From: Scilla litardierei
Taxonomy: Eukaryota; Streptophyta; Magnoliopsida; Asparagales; Asparagaceae
Direction of reading: 5' to 3'
NCBI GenBank assembly: GCA_030789695.1
Contig: CM061132.1
Span: 152,466,597-152,530,596, forward strand
Length of the DNA: 64,000 nt
Positions 54,462-64,000 of the stretch are shown one piece after another. The notes beneath the pieces are model-generated. The model saw nothing but the letters and a program-made list of their open reading frames with translations. It did not search any database and was not told the DNA's origin. Position 1 is the first letter of the stretch, and every line of letters starts with the position of its first letter. Both the position numbers and the translations under genes were made by a program.

Positions 54462-57400
54462 TTATGAATACTTACTATTAACATCACCATAGCTTCCGTA
54501 ACTGGCCTCGTAACTAGTAGGATTACCTGATTCGGTAAATAGGTACGGGTATCGTTCTTGCATCTCGTCTTCTCGTTCCCAAGTAGATTCTCCAGGTGAG
54601 TCGTGACGCCACATTATCCTGACAAGGTTGATTACTCGATTCTTGAGGATCTTTTGCCGTCGGTCCAGGATTTTGACTGGTTGTTGTTCGTAAGATAGAT
54701 CCGGACGAACAGCAATCTCGGAGTAATCCACAACATGACTAGGATCACTCACGTAGCGTCGAAGCTGTGAGACATGAAAAACTTCATGTACTCCTTCCAA
54801 TGCAGGTGGCAAGGCAAGGCGATAGGCCACCTCGCCTACTCGCTCCAAGACATCAAATGGACCAATGTATCGAGGACTGAGCTTCCCTCTTTGTCCAAAA
54901 CGAATCATCCCTCGATTCGGCGAGATCTTCAAAAATACATGATCGCCAGGCTGGAACTCTAAATGTCGGCGCTTTGCATCTGCCCAATGCTTGTATCGAT
55001 CTTGAGCCAACTGTAGCTTCTCTCTGATGGTCCGGACTACTTCCACTGTTTCAACAATCAAGTCTGGACCAATGAGCTCTCGATCACCAACGTCGTCCCA
55101 ACTCAAGGGGGAACGACACTTCCGACCATATAACGCTGCAAAAGGCGCCATACCGATGATGGCCTGATAACTGTTGTTGTATGCAAACTCCACGAGATGT
55201 AAATGATCCTCCCAAGATCCCTTGAAGTCCAACATACACGCACGTAACATGTCCTCCAGGATCTGAATGGTGCGTTCTGACTGGCCATCAGTCTGAGGAT
55301 GATAAGCTGTACTGAAGCTTAATCGGGTCCCCAGACACTCCTGCAAGCTCTTCCAAAAATGAGACATGAATCGAGTGTCTCTGTCCGAAACAATGCTGAC
55401 AGGGACACCATGCAGCTTCACGATCTCTTCCATGTATTTCTTGGCAAGCATCTCGGTCGACTGCCCCACTCTGAAAGGAATGAAGTGTGCTGACTTGGTC
55501 AATCGATCAACGATCACCCAGACAGCATCATTGTGCTTCGTGCTCTTGGGCAGTCCCGTCACGAAGTCCATCGTGATGTGTTGCCATTTCCACTCTGGGA
55601 TGGGCAAAGGCTGCAACAATCCGGCAGACCGGTGATGTTCAGCCTTCACCTGTTGGCACACTATACACTTCGCCACACTGCGTGCGACGCTTCTCTTCAT
55701 CCCATGCCACCAGTAGTGTTGTCGCAAGTCTTGATACATCTTCGTTCCTCCTGGATGAATGGAATATGGAGAACTGTGAGCTTCCTCCAATAGAGATTCT
55801 CTGACGTCTCCAGATGGTACGCAGATGCGGTTACCGAATCTCAAAGATCCATCCTCATGGATCTTGAATTCAGGCCGTTGACCTGCTATCACCATGTCTC
55901 TGATCTTCTGCAGCTTTGGGTCTCCGGCTTGGGCAGCTTTGATCTTGTCCACCAGGTCTGACTTGATCTGAAGGTTGAGCAACAAAGATGTTACTCCAGG
56001 TAATATGACATCCATCTCCATGGCTCGGATCTCGTGTCGAAGCCGCCATTGTGATGTGAGAGTCATCACTGCAGGGAGGCGACTTAAAGCATCTGGTACG
56101 ACATTGACCTTCCCGGGATGGTATGGAAGGTTAATATCATAGTCCACCATCAGCTCGATCCATCGACGTTGGCGCATGTTGAGCTCCTTCTGGGTGAACA
56201 GGTATTTAAGACTCTTGTGATCAGAGAAGATCTTTACGTGTTCGCCCAGTAAAAAGTGCCTCCATATCTTTAGGGCAAAGATAACTGCCGCCAACTCAAG
56301 GTCATGAGTGGGGTAGTTCTTTTCATGGATCTTCAGTTGTCTGGATGCATAGGCAACGACTCGACCATGCTGATGCAGCACACATCCAAGTCCTTTGCCA
56401 GATGCATCACAAAATACTTCGAATCCTCCGGTTCTGTCTGGGATGACTAGAATCGGGGCAGAAGTCAGCCTCTTCTTCAGCTCCTGGAATGCATCCTCGC
56501 AAGCTTTTGACCAAACGAACATCACGTCCTTCCTCGTCAATTGTGTCATGGCTCCAGCGATCTTCGAGAAGTCCTGGATGAATCGTCGGTAGTAACCGGC
56601 CAGTCCTAGGAAACTTCGAATCTCAGTTACAGTCTTCGGGGCTGGCCAGTTCTGAACAGCAGCTACTTTCTCGGGGTCGACAGATATCCCTTCTCCAGAT
56701 ATGATGTGGCCCAGGAAAGCCACCTTGTCGAGCCAAAACTCACACTTACTGTACTTGGCATACAGTTTATGTTGTCTTAGCGTCTCCAAGACCTTCCTCA
56801 GGTGAACTCTATGTTCTTCGGCGTCCTTTGAGTAGATGAGGATATCGTCGATGTAGACGACTACGAACTTGTCCAGATGGTTGTAAAGAACCTGGTTCAT
56901 GAGACTCATGAATACAGCAGGTGCATTAGTCACACCAAATGGCATCACCAGGAATTCGTAGTGTCCATATCTCGTCCGAAATGCAGTCTTATGGACATCC
57001 TCCTTCTTCACCTTTACTTGGTGATATCCGGTTTTCAGGTCCAGCTTTGAATACACGCTCGATCCTCCAAGCTGGTCGAACAGGTCGTCGATGCGGGGCA
57101 GTGGGTACTTGTTCTTCACCGTCATCTTGTTTAGCTCGCGGTAGTCAACGCACATGCGCTGGGATCCGTCCTTCTTCTTCACGAGCAGCACTGGGGCACC
57201 CCATGCGGATACACTAGGTCGTATCCACCCTTTCTGTATAAGATCATCTAGTTGAGCTCGAATCTCTTCAAGCTCGGGTGGTGCCATGCAGTAGGGTCCC
57301 TTGGACATGGGTTGTGCACCTGGCATAAGATCAATGGTAAATTCAAGGCCGCGATCCGGAGGCAAACCTGAGAGGTCGTCCGGAAATACGTCCAAGAATT

Positions 57401-57853
57401 CTCGCACTATCTCAGGCTTCTCTTACTCATCTTCTGCTGTAGTCGCCATCGCTTCTGAAAGTCTGGCTCGGTACTTCACGGGTCCTTCTGATCGACTTCC
57501 GCTGAGGAACTCGAACTTTGGATGGTTAGGTATCTCGAATTCTACCATCCTTTGACGACAGTCAATGGTGGCGTGAAATGTTCCTAACCAGTCCATCCCA
57601 AGAACAACATCGAAAGTTGGCAACTCTATCACCATGAAGTCGGCGTAGAGATCTCGTCCACAGATCACAATAGAGCATTGGAGGCATCTGCTGGTTACTG
57701 GTAGAGACCCACCACCGGTCTCGACCTTCCAACGGGAAGTCAGAGGTTTTACAGAGACGTCGTGTGTTTGGACGAATCGACTCGCCATGAAGCAATGTGT
57801 AGCTCCTGAGTCGAACAGTGTGAGGGCAGGCTTACCGGCTACTAAGACGATAC
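54462..57853 (-). pseudogene. Gypsy-2 pol (protease, RT, RNase H, integrase, chromodomain; one stop)
   Basis: Starts after CACCGTAG with IVLVAGKPALTLFDSGATHC (protease DSG). A TAA at 57425-57423 interrupts the frame just before RT ([25 protein letters not shown]); otherwise it is open for 981 further codons. [36 protein letters not shown]. RNase [21 protein letters not shown]. Integrase: H-H-C-C finger, [30 protein letters not shown], without the intron seen in Gypsy-1. Chromodomain: [38 protein letters not shown] single stop in nearly 1130 codons suggests fairly recent inactivation. Confidence 0.9.
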
Positions 57854-57932
57854 CTACGGTGATGAGAGTCATATCTAAGCTCATGATCCCTAAACAATAT
57901 GGTGTGTAGCTTAGTGAACGGAAATCTCATAC
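57854..57932 (-). other. Putative 79-bp intron between Gypsy-2 gag and pol
   Basis: The minus strand reads ATTACAG/GTATGAGATT...CATCACCGTAG/GTATCG. Removing it joins EVITG to IVLVAGK in phase 1. Gypsy-1 has an intron-like gap at the same codon (EVIAG/LVLV) with the same phase. Without removal, gag ends about 25 codons later at a stop in the pol frame region. Confidence 0.6.
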
Positions 57933-59067
57933 CTGTAATCACTTGGTCTGTTGCCTCGGCCTCCTCTACTGTCATGGTATAGGCTTGGCGCCTTGGAGGT
58001 GGCGCCTGCGGGCGAGCTTGCTGGTATACCTGTTGCTGGGGAGGGAGTGGCTGACGTTGCTGAGCAGGTGGTGGTGGACGTGGTGGCACATTCCTGGCAG
58101 GGACGTGGGCCGGAGCAGGGTTAGGTAGCTGAGACTTCCTCTCGGGACAGTCCCTTGCAGCATGGTCCTTTGATCCACAGACCAGACAGAGGTTTAGAAA
58201 AGATCGGCATTCTGAGCGGAGGTGCCCTGGTTTCCCGCAATGATGACATGTTAGGCGCGGTGGTGGTGGTGGACCCTGCCTCTTGAACTGTGTTTGTTGA
58301 ATGGGCCGATACATCTGATTAGGTGGGGGTCGTCGGCTAGGTCCAGCAGCAGGGGTTGGAGGTGGTTGTTTTCTGTGAGGGGCAGCCAACTCACGCCTTT
58401 CTTCCCTCTCCATAAACTCGTGTTCACGAGCAGCATCTAGAACTTCGGTGTGGGTAGACAATGTACGTCCGACCAAATTCCTGCGGATCTCTATGTTGAG
58501 ACCCTGCTTGAAGCGTCGAGCCTGAGCTATTGGAGTGGCAACCAACTCAGGAGCAAAGCGGCTCAACATGGTGAACCGAGCGTCGTATTGTTCCACCGTC
58601 ATGGAACCTTGCTTCAACCCAACAAATTGCGCCTCAAGCTCCATCTGGGCCTCCGGAGAGAAATATTGGGTGCGGAAAAGTTCTGTGAATGTCTCCCATT
58701 CGATTGGTCGCTGGAGACGCTTTTCTGCAGAGCCCCACCAGACTCTGGCCCCATCCGTTAGTTGGGACCTGGCAGTATCTGTCCAGGCATGCCTCCCGAT
58801 CTGAGCGGCCCTCAAGTTTTCTTCAGTACTCTCTAGCCATTCATCGGCCTTCATCGGGCCATCTTCTCCGTTCCAGGTCTTCGGGTGGAGGGAGCGAAAT
58901 TGTTGGATGCCTCCCGTAGGGTGATACTCTTCTTTGATAGCCTCGACCATTTCTCGCAATGCCAGATCCGAGATCTGATGCACTGTGGGAGTTGGCCCGT
59001 TGTCGGTCGGGTTGTTGGTTTCAGACTGATAGGCTCCATTGGGGGTCTTTGAGGTGTTTCCGTCCAT
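57933..59067 (-). CDS. Gypsy-2 gag (first exon of gag-pol)
   Basis: ATG at 59067 (MDGNTSKTPNGAYQSETNNP). Gag core: FRSLHPKTWNGEDGPMKADE, WWGSAEKRLQRPIEWETFTE, FVGLKQGSMTVEQYDARFTM, RFKQGLNIEIRRNLVGRTLS. Pro-rich linker, two zinc knuckles CHHCGKPGHLRSEC and CLVCGSKDHAARDC, then a Pro/Gln-rich tail and TDQVITG at the donor. No stop in 378 codons. The layout is parallel to Gypsy-1 gag with clearly diverged sequence. Confidence 0.88.
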
Positions 59068-59607
59068 TCTTGAGCGTTGAACACAAAAGACCTGTACATA
59101 ATGTTTAGTAAGAATTGGTGTAGAAAGATTCTAAGAAGGTCAAATGAAAGGTCATCAAGACAAAGGAAGGTTGATAGTGGAGAAGATCGATGACGTCACA
59201 TAATCATGATTCACGTCCTTACGGTCCAGCGGACACGGCCAGGGAAGTGACTAAGCCAGGATCACTTATGCCCAGTCTAGCTAGGTTGATCCAACAGACT
59301 TTAGCCAAGCACATTGACCGGTATCATGGTCCATTGAAGGAAGATTATCATTCATATGAGTGCCACCGACACAGAAGGATTTTTTTTAACAACTAATTAA
59401 TCCTATTTAGATTTTGATAATAGCTTTTTATTAAGGCTATATTGGTCAACTCCATTGGGGCTCTCCGAGATGTTCCCGTCCGTCTTTCGAGTGTCAAACC
59501 TGCATCCATAGAAATATCAGCTTAGTTGAGTATCGTATACGATACATCCTGGTTTTACTATACTGTTCACGAGGTATTTTGCACGGACCTGCATGGGCCA
59601 CCAAACC
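59068..59607 (-). other. Gypsy-2 leader between 5' LTR and gag
   Basis: 540 bp without a gene. The bases next to the LTR on the minus strand (ggtttggtggcccatgcagg) match the same place in Gypsy-1 and are the likely primer-binding area. A sentence-like repeat of the gag start region (ccattggggctctccgagatgttcccgtccgtctt, about 59452-59486 versus 59035-59068) shows that a piece around the gag ATG was duplicated in the leader. Confidence 0.55.
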
Positions 59608-59933
59608 TGTAACGACCCGCTCTCGGGGGCCCGTTACTTATTTGATTTACTTGCAGGTTCCGCAGTTCACCAGTGAAATCAGCATAGCTACAACGCAGAG
59701 ATGTACCAACAACACTCAAACCAGCGTTCAGACATTATTACAGTCAATATTAAGATGCAACAACAACCAGCACTCTCTCACACAGATACACAAAAGGAAA
59801 TACGGAATGAAAATGCAGAAAGGGAAATACGTCTCACAACACACACTCAAGCACAAAACAGCTAAAACTCCGCAGCTTCTGGGTCGTACGCAGGCTCCTC
59901 ATACTCTGGGGCAACCTCCTCGATCAAGTCGTC
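59608..59933 (-). repeat. Gypsy-2 5' LTR, part before the Gypsy-3 insertion
   Basis: 326 bp matching 51568-51893 with few differences, including the end of the acidic frame (stop at 59864-59862). At 59934 the sequence changes to the LTR start of Gypsy-3. The rest of this LTR must lie beyond the window. Confidence 0.88.
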
Positions 59934-60480
59934 TGTAACGACCAGTAATTTTCAACACTTCGATTTACCTATTTTTACGTATTTTAAAAATACATTTTAC
60001 TTTATAAATGTTCGTAAAAAGTTTTATAACAAAACTAGTTTCAAAAATTCTTATAAAAATATTTTAGAGCACTAGACTTATTATATTGTATTTCAGCAAT
60101 TTCAGATTTCCGTAAATGCCCAAAACATTCCTGTTAAAATTCATCTTCCAAAATTACCGTTTTGATTCGACGAATTTATTTTCTATTCAAACGTATTCAA
60201 AACGTATTCAAACTCCTGCAATAGCATCCTATGATCATTTAGGGCTTCCCACATTAATTTCGTAATTTTCTGATATTGTTTCAGCCTAGAACCCGCAGAC
60301 CCGCTTTCTAAACATTTTGGCCTAAAACTAGTATTTCCGTAGCTCAAATCTCAGAACGGATCTTGTATTCGCGATCCTCGCGACGATACGATCTCGTGGG
60401 TATGTTTTCGTAATTTTTCGGAGTCGTTTGTGAAAACGGGCTAGTATTCCTCCGGTTTTCACTAATTACAACCGCTAATT

Positions 60481-61949
60481 TTTTTTTTTTTGAAAGGTTA
60501 GCGTGTTATATATATACTCATAAATTACATAATTGGCAGGTAAAGATACTAAGGGGAAGGATAGGGCACAAGCGCCGTCACTCCCCACTTAGATATTCAC
60601 CTCCACGACATAGCTCACTAAAAACATTACAAACTTGAAAGCAAGTATTCCCAACAAAATCCTCATCCAGGGTCCAGAATCCCCCAATTACCAAAGATTG
60701 CTAGTTCCTCATCAGTGGAAGGGTCCAGGTCATGGAGGCATATTTTAACATCCGCAGCAAATTCTTTAAAAAGGATAGTCTTGCATTTCTTGTTATCTTC
60801 GAAAATCCGCTTGTTTCTTTCCCGCCATAAGTGCCAAACCATTGCTGCAAGACAGGATTTAGCAAGTGTGCTTATAACATCCTTCCCACCGTATTTAATA
60901 TGAAAGAATTCCCCCACATCTAATAATTTTGGTGCAGGTTGTGATTGCACCCTAAGCTTCAGCAGAGTCCTTTGCAAAATGTATTTGGAATAGTTGCATT
61001 CAAAGAATAGATGCGGAATATCCTCCACCACATTGTCCTCGCATAGAACACAGTTCGTTTGGGAATTGTGTATCCATCTGGCAATCTTATCTCGAGTCAA
61101 CAACTTGTCACTTAGGGCTCGTAACAGAGTAATAGAGAATTTAGGAATGTGATTTGGGTACCAGATGATCTTGTGTAGAGGAAAAGCCGGATTCCTTCTT
61201 CTAACTCCATTCCAAGCATCTCTGAATGTGAAGGAATCACCGCCCAACCATTTCCAGCTATCCGGACCCACTCTCAAAGAGAAATTGCGGAGAATATGTC
61301 TGCATTGATCAATTGCCGGATTTGGTGACCATCCATTCCCCGTCCAGTATTCGGAAACTCGGCGCTTAGCCTCAGCTGCCGGCACATCTATGAAATTGAT
61401 TAAAGGCCCCCCCTCTAGCCAATAATCTTCCCAAAATAAAGTGCTAGTTCCGTCCCTTACTTCTCTTTTGACAAGGCAGGAGGAGAATTTGCGGTTTCTT
61501 AAGAGTCTCTTCCAGCTACCTGAATGAAGTACAGAGCCTTCAACTGCAAAGAAGCCTGTCGAGCAATATTTAGCACGCATTTGCCTAGCCCAAAGGCTGT
61601 CCGAGGTTAAATACCTCCAAGTAAGGCGTACTCCAGCCGCCGCATTTAGATCCTCAATAAGACGTAATCCCACTCCCCCTTCGGATTTTGGTTTGCATAA
61701 ATCCTTCCAAGCCCAAGCACGTGAATTCCCCAAAATAAATCGTCTGCAGATGGTGGTAATAGATCTAACCACAGTTACTGGAATGTGAAACACCTGAATC
61801 CAGAAGGCCACCATTCCAAAAATTACACTCCTAACAAGCTCCACTCTGCCTGAAATGGAAAGCATCTTAGATGACCAGCCTGATAATCTCTTCTTACATT
61901 TATCCACTAACCTCTGATAATTAGTGGAAGTGGGATATTTTATAGAGAG
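60481..61949 (-). mobile_element. 5'-truncated LINE (L1-like) inserted in the Gypsy-3 LTR
   Basis: 1469 bp with a poly-A tail on the minus strand (t-run at 60481-60491), flanked by tacaaccgctaatt at 60467-60480 and 61950-61963, a perfect 14-bp target-site duplication. It holds the end of the LINE second ORF. Truncation at the 5' end is the usual outcome of target-primed reverse transcription. Confidence 0.92.
60663..61907 (-). pseudogene. C-terminal part of LINE ORF2 (RT end plus zf-RVT domain)
   Basis: 414 residues with no internal stop: CKKRLSGWSSKMLSISGRVE (the L-W-K-LS-aGR motif that follows the RT in plant LINEs), KDLCKPKSEGGVGLRLIEDL, WARQMRAKYC, and the zinc-binding zf-RVT domain with CVLCEDNVVEDIPHLFFECN. 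It ends GNWGILDPG-TAG. The endonuclease and the RT catalytic part lie upstream and are missing, so it cannot act. The preserved frame suggests a recent insertion. Confidence 0.88.
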
Positions 61950-62135
61950 TACAACCGCTAATTACTTTCTACAATTACCAAGTTACTTTTAACTTCTTAC
62001 TTCTACCCTAAACCCTCAACCAACACCCTTTAATCAGCCTTCCCCTAGCTGGTGGTATTAAAAATGTTGGATCTCACCCTCCTACTTAATAATCTTGTCT
62101 CCCCCCACTAATTACAAGAATACCACCCCTAATCC

Positions 62136-62145
62136 CTATAAAAAC
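62136..62145 (+). promoter_or_regulatory. TATA box of the Gypsy-3 LTR promoter
   Basis: CTATAAAAAC, followed after about 30 bp by a CT-rich and then GCC-rich leader (62180-62560), the same arrangement as in the Gypsy-2 LTR. Confidence 0.65.
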
Positions 62146-63199
62146 CCAATACGCCTCACAAATATTTGCACAGTAAACTTTCCCCTCTCTCATTTTTACG
62201 TTCGAAAGCCCCGGCCTTGTTTTTTTCGCGCTTTCCTCTCTCCCGCTCATCTCTCTCTCTCCGCCACCCTCGCCTCCGGGCTCCGGCCGCCCTCCGCCGC
62301 CGACCCCCGCTCCGCCGCCACCAGCCGCCTCCGCCGCCGCCCTCTCTCCGATTCCGACGCCCGCACGAAGCCCCCGACGCCGCTGCACAGACCCACCGCC
62401 TCTTCCCGCCTGCAGCGCCGCCCAGTGCCCCGCCGACGGCCGCCCCGCTCCGCCGCCGCTCCGCCCGCTTCCGCTGCCGCCGACGAGACCCCGGTCGCCG
62501 CCTCCGCTCGCCGACCGCCAAGAACACCCCCCCCCCCCGAGCGCTGCTGTCGACGAGCGAGGTGAATGCGTAAACTCCCAAATGGCAATTCCGTAAATAC
62601 TGAGAACTTCCCGTATTTCGTATTTTTTTATAATTAAAAATAGGGTTTAATGGTTTTAAATCTATAACTTGAAATACAGGACCCAGAAAAATGTGGGGAT
62701 AGCTCCAGAAAATCCGAAACATTATTTCGGACCCAATGGCGCTAGTCTCACTGCGAGCAGACGCCTACTTTTTCCAAAATAAATTTTTAAACCTAAAAGA
62801 TAAATAGGTATAAATCATTCCAAAAATCGTAACTCGTTGTTTTCATTCACAATAATACGTGAGAAAATTATAGGTGAAAGTAAACTTCGAGACGGTCATT
62901 TTGACTGTTCATTCTAGTAATTCCGACTAGGATTGCTCCCTGAACAATTTACGGAAGATACGCGCCACTTAAATAAATTGGGTTTTAAAGCTAGTTTGAG
63001 TTTCTAAAAATTATAAAAATTACTATAGACTTCAGAAAAATATTCCCTCTTGCAGTAAAACTATTTTTATCATATATAGTCTATATAAAAATTTAGGATC
63101 CTTTTCATCGCCGTTTTAACCAGTTTTAAAATCAGACACTCAACTTAAATAAATAAGAAAATACGGTATACTCTAACTAGTTATCTCTTGTGTTTACAG

Positions 63200-64000
63200 G
63201 TAGCAAATCTCGTGCATCGACACTAGATCCAGTCCCGGATCACTACCACCACCTCGAAGATTGTAAGTCACAGTAAATTCTACCCTTAGAAATATAGATA
63301 GTGTACTCCTATGAACATAGGACTTGACACCTAGTCTTGGAACAGTTATTGACCTGAACAGCTGACTAGACATGCTTGACAGAAAGATTGTAACTGGAAA
63401 TGTGAGAATAGTAAATGACTCGTAAAACTGCAAGTACTGTAAACTGCACAGACACTGGGTTTTGGGGTAACTTATAATTGCGGAAGTGCGGGAGCGACTA
63501 GTCCAGACTTTGTTGTCACCGTGCGGGTTCTAGCAACCCATAACAGTGCCGGTGACAACCATCACAGATCACAGATCACAGTTTATTGCACAGTACTCAG
63601 AGAATTGGTTCGCCCGGGTAGCACCCGCGGCAAGAGTTGGCCTCTTGGTTGCTCACTGTACTTCCCGTTATAAGTCACGGACTAGGCTAGGCACAGTTTC
63701 TCTCATTATTGCTATGGTCATGGTTATTCTTGTACGTTACTTGCTCGGTCTCCTTTACTTTACTTGTCACCCTTGCATGCTTGACTTGATGTACTTTACT
63801 TGTCGCCCTTGCATGCTTGTCTGTCCTTACTTTACTTTCAGCACTTGTTTACCATAGCCTGCTCCATATTTGTGCACTCCTCTTTTTCTATTGCTAGAAT
63901 TGTTGTGACTTACCTTCGGTTCCATTTATGGCACCGGCAGACGAAGACCTGATCGAGGAGATTGCCCCAGAGTTCGAGGAGACTATATTGACACAGAGGC
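63200..64000 (+). other. Spliced acidic ORF candidate in the Gypsy-3 LTR (two exon-like segments, second cut by window end)
   Basis: Segment 1, 63200-63262 (63 bp), lies between TGTTTACAG and GATT/GTAAGTCAC and reads SKSRASTLDPVPDHYHHLED. Segment 2 starts at 63941 after ACCGGCAG and reads EDLIEEIAPEFEETI to the window end. The phase is the same as in Gypsy-2 (one base, then two). An ATG at 63928 just upstream offers an unspliced alternative start (MAPADEDLIEE...). In Gypsy-2 this ATG is GTG, which favours the spliced reading or loss of the ORF. Confidence 0.4.

Larger units (their letters stand above)
51568..59933 (-). mobile_element. Gypsy-2: chromodomain-type gypsy element (Tekay-like), minus strand
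   Basis: 3' LTR 51568-54285 (2718 bp), interior 54286-59607, 5' LTR 59608-59933, truncated in the window because Gypsy-3 is inserted in it. GTCAT precedes the left end. Gag and pol are almost complete; there is one stop between protease and RT and a 79-bp intron-like gap between gag and protease. LTR ends are TGTAACGACC...GGTCGTTACA. The PPT on the minus strand is AAGGAGGGTAGAA before the 3' LTR. The family differs from Gypsy-1 in LTR sequence but shares Pol architecture. Confidence 0.92.
59934..64000 (+). mobile_element. Gypsy-3: 5' LTR of a second element of the Gypsy-2 family, plus strand (runs off window)
   Basis: TGTAACGACCAGTAATTT at 59934 matches the reverse complement of the end of the Gypsy-2 LTR (54285 downwards), and the similarity continues to the window end, where the acidic frame is reached. 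Leaving out the LINE, 2.6 kb of LTR is present, consistent with a 2.7-2.9-kb LTR that ends just outside. Divergence from the Gypsy-2 LTR is clear (many substitutions and small gaps), so it is a different subfamily or an older copy. Its interior is not in the window. Confidence 0.85.

Noticed and set aside
62095..62722. Several 100-190-codon ORFs in the Gypsy-3 LTR
   Set aside because: All frames of the GCC-rich leader are open. The longest begins upstream of the TATA box or runs antisense to it.

Overview
This is a stretch of flowering-plant nuclear DNA. The signs are GT-AG introns, Ty1/copia and Ty3/gypsy LTR retrotransposons, CACTA transposons, a LINE, a tRNA-derived SINE and a plant receptor kinase. 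I cannot name the species. Host genes are few; most of the window is transposons inserted into one another, and most insertions can be closed exactly from their LTRs and target-site duplications (TSDs). All readings were made by eye, without alignment or database search.

Layout. 1-343: start of a GRF zinc-finger gene (minus strand, runs off the window). 963-3672: relic Copia-A. 3838-3963: an exon-like piece. 5102-11865: Copia-B (minus, old, with 147-bp LTRs). 12265-37553: the last exons of a host gene for a tandem-BRCT protein (MDC1/PTIP-like). Its penultimate exon is split by Copia-C (12667-36058, TSD CTTTC). Copia-C is split in its RNase H by Gypsy-1 (17106-35482, TSD GTGAT). Gypsy-1 is split, inside what looks like an intron of its own, by CACTA-1 (22588-29449, TSD TAT). 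CACTA-1 in turn carries fragments of about five host genes. 37889-45522: a Tat-like element (TSD ATTCC) with gag and an intact antisense three-exon gene but no pol. 46062-49420: an apparently intact LRR receptor kinase of 990 residues with one intron. 50387-51460: a probable small CACTA element with a SINE in it. 51568-59933: Gypsy-2 (minus). 59934-64000: the 5' LTR of Gypsy-3 (plus, same family as Gypsy-2), interrupted by a LINE 3' end.

The least expected observations concern the chromodomain-type gypsy elements, which look like the Tekay/Del group. Gypsy-1 and Gypsy-2 belong to different families, yet both have a short intron-like gap at the same place between gag and protease, and Gypsy-1 has a second one in integrase. 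Their long LTRs (2.5-2.7 kb) resemble small genes: a TATA box, a leader ending in a splice donor, and near the 3' end a short, very acidic reading frame. In the Gypsy-2/3 family that frame can be joined, in a consistent phase, to an upstream 63-75-bp exon-like segment.
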